Below are positions 57,843 to 64,000 of a stretch of 64,000 nt of DNA, piece after piece; the stretch's first letter is position 1; the number at the start of each line of letters is the position of its first letter. The DNA comes from Chamaea fasciata (Eukaryota; Chordata; Aves; Passeriformes; Sylviidae). Under the pieces are notes generated by a model that saw nothing but the letters and a program-made list of their open reading frames with translations, did not search any database and was not told where the DNA came from. The stretch is taken from contig JARCOQ010000065.1 of the NCBI GenBank assembly GCA_029207755.1, positions 388,501 to 452,500 on the forward strand, read 5' to 3'. A program made the translations under genes and the position numbers.

Positions 57843-58449
57843 AAAGGGCTGAAAATGATCACTGGATGAGGAGCGGGGTGCTGGGATTGGAGGGCATCCC
57901 CTCTAGGAATGGAGGGGCAGTTTGGTCCTATTGTCCCTTGCTGACACTAGGGTCATCCCAGGGACCTGCAAGGTCTCCTGGTCCCTCTGGAGATTGATTT
58001 AGACAATGTTGAAATAGTGAAAACACTGCTTGTGGGTATCATGAATTCTGCCGGCCTCAGACCCTACCCCCACAGGGCCACCACACTGCAGGTCATCCCA
58101 GTCTGTCCTACACGGCCCAGTGCACCCCTGCTGATCGCCTAGACACCAGCCCTGCCCCATGGAATTTTCCCAGGGAACCCCCTTTCCCAGGGCCCCTGTT
58201 GCCTTCTCGCCCCTGTCACCCCAGGACCCCACTGGATGACTCAGGACGCAGCCCCTGCCCCATCTGTGCCTCTCGGTCAGGACCCCACAACTTCTGGGCA
58301 GGAACACAGCAGCTCCTGCACCCCCCCATTGCTCCCCGCAGGCTTCTTCCCAGGTACCCCCTTGCTTTCCCCTGCCTCCCAGTCCATCCCAGTGGCCCCA
58401 ATGTGTCTCTAACGCTGCCTTTGTCCCTTGCCCCCCGCAGCTGAAAAGC
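57843..58449. other. C-rich intergenic sequence
   Basis: No supported gene or repeat. Confidence 0.25.
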
Positions 58450-59214
58450 TGTCAGGGTCCGCAAATATATGCGGGGAACCTGATGATTCGTTTTAGGGAT
58501 CTCAAGGCGCAAAAGACACAGCGGGGGACAACTCAGTTTGCTCAATCCAAAATGCATTTTTATTTAGTGCCCAGAAGTGCGATAGAGGGGATTTGAAGGG
58601 AAATAAAGGATAGTGAGGAAAGAGAAAGTGGGGGTGGGTTATAGCTACCAACGGAGAGATGAAATCCTCGTGGTCCAGCCAACAGACCCGTCTTCTTCTG
58701 TGGGGAGATCTCAAAGTCTGTGATTAACTCAGGGGTCCTTATAGTCCTCTTTGAAGCGACAGGCAGTTGGCCAAACAGGTGGGGGAAATCATTACAGTGT
58801 GTTCGTTTTGAGAACTCAGAACAAGTCGGTCGTCAGCAGGTACAGTGTCAACCAGTACGAGTCAGCAGGCGCGGTCACTTCACCGTGACTTGCCCATTGT
58901 TTCTGCTCAGGTTCTGATGTTTCAATACGCATGCTGGGTTTTTTCCATCAAACACACCGGCAGGCAGCACTCGGCCAACATCTCACCTCAGCCAGGCCAG
59001 AACTCCTATGTTGAGATTTTAAAGTCCCTTTTAGGGGTTTCAGTCTCTGTCCTTGACGATGGTTGTGAGGCAGATGAGGGATCTTCGGACCGTCTCTTAC
59101 ACCACCCCGTGACTCACGATTGTCATCAAGAGAGCTCCTTCAGCAGGATTTCGTAGTCTTGCGAAGTCTTCAGGACTCGTCCACGTTGGTAGCATATCCC
59201 AGAAAACAGAGACA
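58450..59214 (-). repeat. Probable retroviral LTR, boundaries tentative
   Basis: The stretch begins TGTC and ends GACA on the plus strand, giving matching inverted termini. Read on the minus strand it has AATAAA at 58,564-58,559, about 110 bp from its 3' end, as in an R-U5 region. It lies 3' of the env fragment on the same strand. The expected purine tract is not seen at its upstream border (the minus strand is pyrimidine-rich there), so the right boundary or identity may be wrong. Confidence 0.4.
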
Positions 59215-59500
59215 GTAGAGAGAGTGACAGAGAAAGAGAGAGAAAGAGAGGAAAAGGAAAAATAGGGAAAGGAAATAAAAGAGAAACAGAATCAATCAAT
59301 ATTGATTAGAACAATTTCTGAAAATAATAATTAGCAAAAGTACAATCAATAATAATTTAAAACAAATTTTAAAAACCATTTTTTTCAAATAATCAAAACA
59401 AATCACAAAAATCCAACATCAAATCATCCAAACATCAAATCATAAAAATCAAAACTAATCATAAAAACTAATTTTCACCTAAATATAATCTATTTATAGT

Positions 59501-60580
59501 TTATAATGATGGATTGTGTACATTCATTACAGACATCAATTGCGTTAACCATTTCATCAATCTCCAATTCATAATGAATAAGATTGCTAAGAAAACAAAA
59601 CCAATCAAAACTAAAATCAAAAGAACAACAATGGGATGACACACTTTGTTCAGGATACCTGTGGCAGTAGGTGACCACCCAAAAAGGGTATCCCACCACC
59701 TGTGTTCAGCATCTTTTCTTACCCTTTCCATGACATAATGTATTTTTCTCACATTGTGATGAATAGTTACCAGGGTTTTCTGTCTGTTTTTCTTGATCTT
59801 TTCCAAAACTTCAATTAAGTCCTGATGAAGCAACAATTGCTTCACCAAAATAAGATTCATCCCAACAGGGGGAGGCAATAATTTGTGCATCACTGTATAA
59901 TCAGATTGTAAAAGGTAATAAGAGGTAACTGGGGCTATGTAAGGAAAATCACATCCTATAATTTTGATAAAGTTACAAACACAGTAATTTGAGTGATTTT
60001 TAGTATCCACCACTACATTTTCTAAACTACAACACCACAAGCAGTTCTAGAGCATGCACACCCATTGCCCATATATATTAGCACTGTTACAAAAGTCTGG
60101 TTAGGGTGAATTTCAAAGTGGCAGATATTTTGTTCTGTGTCCAGACAAATATCTTGAGCGATAATTGCATTAACAGTATCAGGTGCACTGAGGCATTACG
60201 TATGGTTATTATAATTGAGGCGGCAACTGACAGCATAACACAAAAACTGTGACTGTGTTTGTACTGGGGTTGTAAGTAAAATTCACTAAAATCCACCAGG
60301 ATTGGAAATCTCTTTCAAAATCATTGGCATTGTCCCAAACTATTTTCCGAATTTCAGCAGGAAAAGTGCCTTCCTCTCCTTCTCTTATAATTGAGGCGGC
60401 AACTGACTGCATCCATAGCTGTGCCTGGATACAGCTGAGAGCCAAAGAGACATTGCTTTGTGTGGCACCAAGTGTATCGATTATCCATTTGTGATCATTC
60501 ACATTTGTCTTTTCCCAGCTTGGTAATATGTTTGATAGCAACCACTGATGTGTCCCCAAAGCCAAGAAGGATGACTGCAA
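59501..60580 (-). pseudogene. Retroviral env fragment (transmembrane subunit), broken
   Basis: Minus-strand frames 60,580-60,209 and 60,040-59,501 hold heptad-rich ectodomain sequence (TQSNVSLALSCIQAQLW), then a membrane-proximal and transmembrane part (WWDTLFGWSPTATG followed by HPIVVLLILVLIGFVFLAIL). This is a retroviral transmembrane subunit. A stretch around ATAATTGAGGCGGCAACTGAC occurs twice (60,211 and 60,386), and the frame is lost between the two parts. The surface subunit is not visible. No gag or pol of this element is in the window. Confidence 0.65.
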
Positions 60581-60599
60581 TGGTTGTTATAATTTGGCC

Positions 60600-61169
60600 A
60601 AATCCCTAGTTGTAGCAGCCAATGTGTTCATTAATACTTCTGAGAATTCCCAATTTCAAATATTTATCATGTTTTATATGGCCTTCATGTCCCTCGAAGT
60701 TCTCCTGTGAAAAGTAAGCACAACAGAATCTGCCACCAGAAGGCAGAAAGTTAGAATGATGGGCTTGCTCTTCGGGTCACAAAAAGGGGCACAAGGCCTT
60801 GTCCACGCATGGACACGAGGGTAGGGAGGGACCCACTACCGTCTCGGAAGGGCGACACTGCTCTTCAGGCCACAAATTGTGCACCCGAAGCCTTGTCCAC
60901 GGGCTACAGTTGGACAAAGTCAGGAGAGCGGAGAGGGCTGCCTGCTAACTTAGAATACCCTCAGCTGTGACCTTGCCCGCGACTGTGTAATAGGGCACGA
61001 GCAGTAGGGAGGGACTGACTACTGTCTCGGAAGGGCAAACTGCTCTTCAGATTGAAAAGTGTACACCTCTACCTTTGTCCACGGGGTACAGTTGGAAACA
61101 ATCAGTAGCTTTTGAGGGACAGCTACTGTCTCTGATCTCCCTCAAGGCACAGTAACATCGTGGCGGGAA
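60600..61169 (+). mobile_element. R2 5' untranslated region, 5' end not located exactly
   Basis: Sequence changes from env-type to the repeat-bearing leader somewhere near 60,600-60,760. The 28S target sequence next to genomic R2 copies (TAAGGTAGCCAAATGCC) is not present upstream. An HDV-like ribozyme would be expected at the true 5' end but I could not fold it by eye. Confidence 0.5.
60765..61105 (+). repeat. Imperfect repeats in the R2 5' leader
   Basis: CTGCTCTTC followed by CACAAA-like sequence, CCTTGTCCACG and ACAGTTGGA recurs near 60,767, 60,859 and 61,040. TAGGGAGGGAC plus TACTGTCTCGGAAGGGC occurs near 60,821 and 61,005. These are probably units of the element's 5' untranslated region. 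Confidence 0.65.
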
Positions 61170-64000
61170 ATGGTGCAATCACTTGTATTACGGTGCATAT
61201 CAACTGCCACTCAGACTAACGATTTAGATCTTATAGTTAGGCCAGCTGATAGTCCTATCAAAGCCCAGACTGTAAGCAAGGAAGAATTCCATCTGGCTAG
61301 TTTGGAATTCTTGAATTCTGAACATGTATATGTAGATGGGTTTCATCATGAAAAAGTCTGGGAGGGACTAGCTGAGTTCCCAGAACCTTATGAAACTCGA
61401 GTTATCAGAGAGAATAAGGGAGATGGGACTGAGTGTGCAGGAAAAGGGCGTGAAGAGCAGGATACATCTGCAGCTCTTCCTGGGAAGAACACAGCGGATG
61501 GGCCTTCAGTACCACCTATGGTTTCTATTTCGGATACCATTCCGCCTTGTCCGTGTTGTTCAACCCGGTTCACGAGAATGCTAGGCCTTATTGAACACCT
61601 AAAAAGGGCTCATGGACATAAAAACATCATGTTCCAGTGCTCAAAATGTGGGAAACAAAACACCAAGTACCACAGTATTGCATGTCACATGCCACGCTGT
61701 GTCGGCGTAAGAGATGTGGTTCAAATGGGTGATTGGAGGTGTGAAGTATGCCAACAACATTTTAACACCAAAAGTGGCCTCAGTCAACATAAGAGGCACG
61801 CTCACCCAAAGGTGAGGAATGAGGAAAGGATTTCCTCTGGTAAGGGAGCCACCTCTGCGAAGGGAGGCCGTAAGAGGGTGTGGACTGAAGAGGAAGAATC
61901 CCTCCTAAGACAATTAGTGGTGACCTATGCCGATGAAAAGAATATTAATCAGAAAATAGCCGAACATATTCCATCTAAAACGGTCAAACAAATTAGCGAT
62001 AAAAGACGCACCTTGAATAATTCCTCCAAAAAACGTAAAGTTCATAATGATGCTGAGAAAGAGGAGATTGATGGTGCTCCTAAGAGATCTATATTTGGCT
62101 TATCTGGAGAAGGTAAACTGAAACAACATTACCTAAATGTAATTAATTTGGAATTGGCTGATGGCAGGTTCCCTAATTACCAGGAGGCGGTTCAAAAAAT
62201 ACTAGATGGGTTAGATCTGCAAAAAGTGGTTAATGAGGTTTATGAAGATTTTATTGAAAGACGTTTTGGTAAGCTTAGCCAGAAAAGCAACACCAAGCAA
62301 GGGAAGAAGAGTAAGAAAACATCTAGAGTGAAGGAAAGGAAAAAATCCAAGAATAAAACCAATTGGATGTGTAAGAAGACGTTGAGAAAGGCCAAGTACT
62401 TAAGGTATCAGAAACTATTCCAGGACCATAGAGGAAGGCTAGCGCGCCTCATCATGGACGATACGGAGGCTTTGAAATGCCCTATTCCATCCGAGGTTGT
62501 CCACCAAACCTTTAAAGAAAGATGGGAAACATCCGTAGAGTTTAAAGGCCTCGAGGATTTTCCACCGTACCATGAGGCTTTTAACTATGCTTTTGAGACT
62601 CTAATCACTAAGAAAGAGATTGACAAGAACTTGAAAGAAATGCGTAGAGTCTCTGCTCCCGGGCCAGATGGGATTACGGTGGGAATGCTTAATAAGGCAG
62701 ATCCCGAGTTTTCCCTGTTGAAAGAGATCTTCAACATATGGCTGTTTACTGGAACATACCCTGATGCACTTCGGGAATGCACAACGGTTCTATTACCTAA
62801 ATCCACCGAGGTAAGCAAACTTAAAAACATCAATAACTGGAGACCCATTACCATCGCCTCCACTATTTGGAGGTTGTTCTCCAAAATTGTTACCGCTAGG
62901 GTAACCAGTGCATGCCCCATCCACCCATCTACCCGTGCATCAGGTTGTTCAGAGAATCTTAAGCTATTACAGCTTTTGATGAAGCATTGTAAACGGGAGA
63001 AGCGAGAATTAGGGGTGGTTTTTGTGGACATTGCCAAGGCATTTGACACCGTATCTCATCAACACATCATTTTAGGATTGATGCAGAGGGGAGTTGATCC
63101 ACACGTGGTTCAGCTCATCGAGGAAATGTATAAGAACATTACCACCTGTATTGATTTGAAAGGAACAAAAACCAATCCTATTAAGATCCTAAGAGGCGTT
63201 AAACAGGGTGATCCGATGTCACCCTTGTTGTTTAATCTGGCGCTAGACCCTCTTTTATGTAAACTGGAAAGGACCGGTGTGGGGTTCCATCAGGATGGGT
63301 TCAAGTTAACAGCAATGGCGTTCGCCGACGACTTGGTGTTGCTTAGTGATTCATGGGAAGGAATGTGCTCGAACATAAAAATACTGGAGACCTTTTGTGA
63401 ACATACTGGTCTCCTGACGCAGGGTGAGAAATGCCACGGCTTTTACATCAAGCCTACTAAGGACTCTTATACCATCAATAACTGCCCTGCTTGGAAAATC
63501 AATGGCACCCCCCTTAATATGATTCATCCAGGAGAGTCCGAGAAATACCTGGGGGTTATGATTGACCCATGGACTGGCTTTGCTGATTCCAACCTCTTCG
63601 GTAAATTGGAAAAATGGTTACATCGGATTTCGGAGGCACCACTTAAACCTCTTCAGAGGATGGACATTTTGAGAACATATACCATCCCGAGACTTATGTA
63701 TCTCGCTGACCACACCGAGCTTAGATCATGGCTCCTCGCGACCCTTGACTTGCTGATTAGGAATAAGGTCAAGGAGTGGCTTCACCTGCCACAATGCACT
63801 TGCGATGCCATCTTTTACGCGGCATTTAAGGATGGAGGGTTAGGGCTACTCAAATTGGCGGCGCTCATTCCAAGTATTCAGGCGCGTAGACTGCACAGAC
63901 TTGTGCACTCAGCGGATACGACTCTACATGAGTTTTTGAGAAGGGAACAAGTCGAGAAAGTGTACGAGAAATTATGGATACAAGCAGGAGGGGAGAAAGA
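61170..64000 (+). CDS. R2 non-LTR retrotransposon ORF, uninterrupted, runs off the window
   Basis: The frame opens at 61,116, first ATG at 61,170, and no stop occurs up to 64,000 (at least 943 codons). R2 elements encode one protein that binds target DNA, nicks it and reverse-transcribes its RNA there. Visible in order: zinc finger 1 (CCHH, from 61,548), zinc finger 2 (CCHC, 61,638-61,700), zinc finger 3 (CCHH, WRCEVCQQHF, 61,740-61,803), a Myb-like domain (RVWTEEEESLL, 61,877-62,020), a Lys-rich linker, and reverse transcriptase with SAPGPDGI, NWRPITIAS, FVDIAKAFDTV (63,020-63,053), GVKQGDPMSPLL and the catalytic FADD (63,321-63,332). Three fingers plus Myb fit the R2 A-type. The C-terminal zinc knuckle and endonuclease lie beyond the edge. 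Confidence 0.9.
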   Translation, partial: MVQSLVLRCISTATQTNDLDLIVRPADSPIKAQTVSKEEFHLASLEFLNSEHVYVDGFHHEKVWEGLAEFPEPYETRVIRENKGDGTECAGKGREEQDTSAALPGKNTADGPSVPPMVSISDTIPPCPCCSTRFTRMLGLIEHLKRAHGHKNIMFQCSKCGKQNTKYHSIACHMPRCVGVRDVVQMGDWRCEVCQQHFNTKSGLSQHKRHAHPKVRNEERISSGKGATSAKGGRKRVWTEEEESLLRQLVVTYADEKNINQKIAEHIPSKTVKQISDKRRTLNNSSKKRKVHNDAEKEEIDGAPKRSIFGLSGEGKLKQHYLNVINLELADGRFPNYQEAVQKILDGLDLQKVVNEVYEDFIERRFGKLSQKSNTKQGKKSKKTSRVKERKKSKNKTNWMCKKTLRKAKYLRYQKLFQDHRGRLARLIMDDTEALKCPIPSEVVHQTFKERWETSVEFKGLEDFPPYHEAFNYAFETLITKKEIDKNLKEMRRVSAPGPDGITVGMLNKADPEFSLLKEIFNIWLFTGTYPDALRECTTVLLPKSTEVSKLKNINNWRPITIASTIWRLFSKIVTARVTSACPIHPSTRASGCSENLKLLQLLMKHCKREKRELGVVFVDIAKAFDTVSHQHIILGLMQRGVDPHVVQLIEEMYKNITTCIDLKGTKTNPIKILRGVKQGDPMSPLLFNLALDPLLCKLERTGVGFHQDGFKLTAMAFADDLVLLSDSWEGMCSNIKILETFCEHTGLLTQGEKCHGFYIKPTKDSYTINNCPAWKINGTPLNMIHPGESEKYLGVMIDPWTGFADSNLFGKLEKWLHRISEAPLKPLQRMDILRTYTIPRLMYLADHTELRSWLLATLDLLIRNKVKEWLHLPQCTCDAIFYAAFKDGGLGLLKLAALIPSIQARRLHRLVHSADTTLHEFLRREQVEKVYEKLWIQAGGEK

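Noticed and set aside
62585..63049. 154-residue minus-strand frame
   Set aside because: Lies wholly inside the R2 ORF, antisense to its reverse transcriptase.

Overview
The window is genomic DNA from a bird, most likely a songbird. It holds many CR1 LINE 3' ends, several endogenous retroviruses, an R2 retrotransposon, long CCCAAATTT-type tracts of the kind seen on small GC-rich bird chromosomes, and spliced vertebrate genes. Two gene families present here, MROH and PAK3-like kinases, are multicopy in songbirds. The provided ORF set does not model introns, so exon calls were made by eye from splice sites, reading frame and remembered family homology. No database search was run.

Layout. 1-1,400: 5' exons of an MROH-family gene (minus) and a degenerate repeat. 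1,800-2,740: AT-rich tract, copied at 36.9-38.0 kb. 4,389-5,392: last two coding exons of an unrecognised minus-strand gene. 5.9-14.5 kb: CR1 pieces, minisatellites, and copy A of a 1.2-kb duplication. 14,575-14,989: promoter and first two exons of MFSD1, with no later exon in the window. 15.2-16.4 kb: copy B of the duplication. 16,400-28,984: a class I retrovirus on the minus strand, split by a younger ERVL-like provirus on the plus strand (18,441-24,997). 29.9-31.6 kb: a FOXJ1-like forkhead gene (minus) with one nonsense codon. 32.7-38.0 kb: GC-rich DNA with minisatellites, CCCAAATTT tracts and two convergent terminal exons. 39.8-53.7 kb: a decayed TDRD1 copy. TDRD1 is a germline Tudor protein of the piRNA pathway. 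53.9-54.6 kb: last two exons of a PAK3-like kinase. 55.65-56.26 kb: an HSF5-like gene with one nonsense codon. 58.4-60.6 kb: retroviral env and a probable LTR (minus). About 60.7 kb to the window end: an R2 element with an uninterrupted ORF.

Most cellular genes are partial or carry one or a few disabling lesions: MFSD1 exons 1-2 with a frame change, FOXJ1-like Trp-to-stop, TDRD1 with a lost Tudor domain plus a frameshift and a TGA, PAK3-like 3' end only, HSF5-like stop. These genes come from unrelated loci and sit together in retrovirus-rich DNA. That fits a non-recombining or duplicate-collecting chromosome such as the W or the songbird germline-restricted chromosome. This is inference; an unplaced or misassembled contig could look similar.

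The strongest single observation is in the ERVL-like provirus. Its LTRs differ at 2 of 672 sites, yet gag-pol carries 12 in-frame stops. All are TAG or TGA, all can be explained as edited TGG, and they become denser toward the 3' end. This is the signature expected of G-to-A DNA editing during reverse transcription. Also notable are an intact-looking R2 with no 28S rDNA upstream, a five-unit E-box (CLEAR-like) array at MFSD1, and a 45-bp repeat that multiplies a 5' splice site at the TDRD1 first exon.
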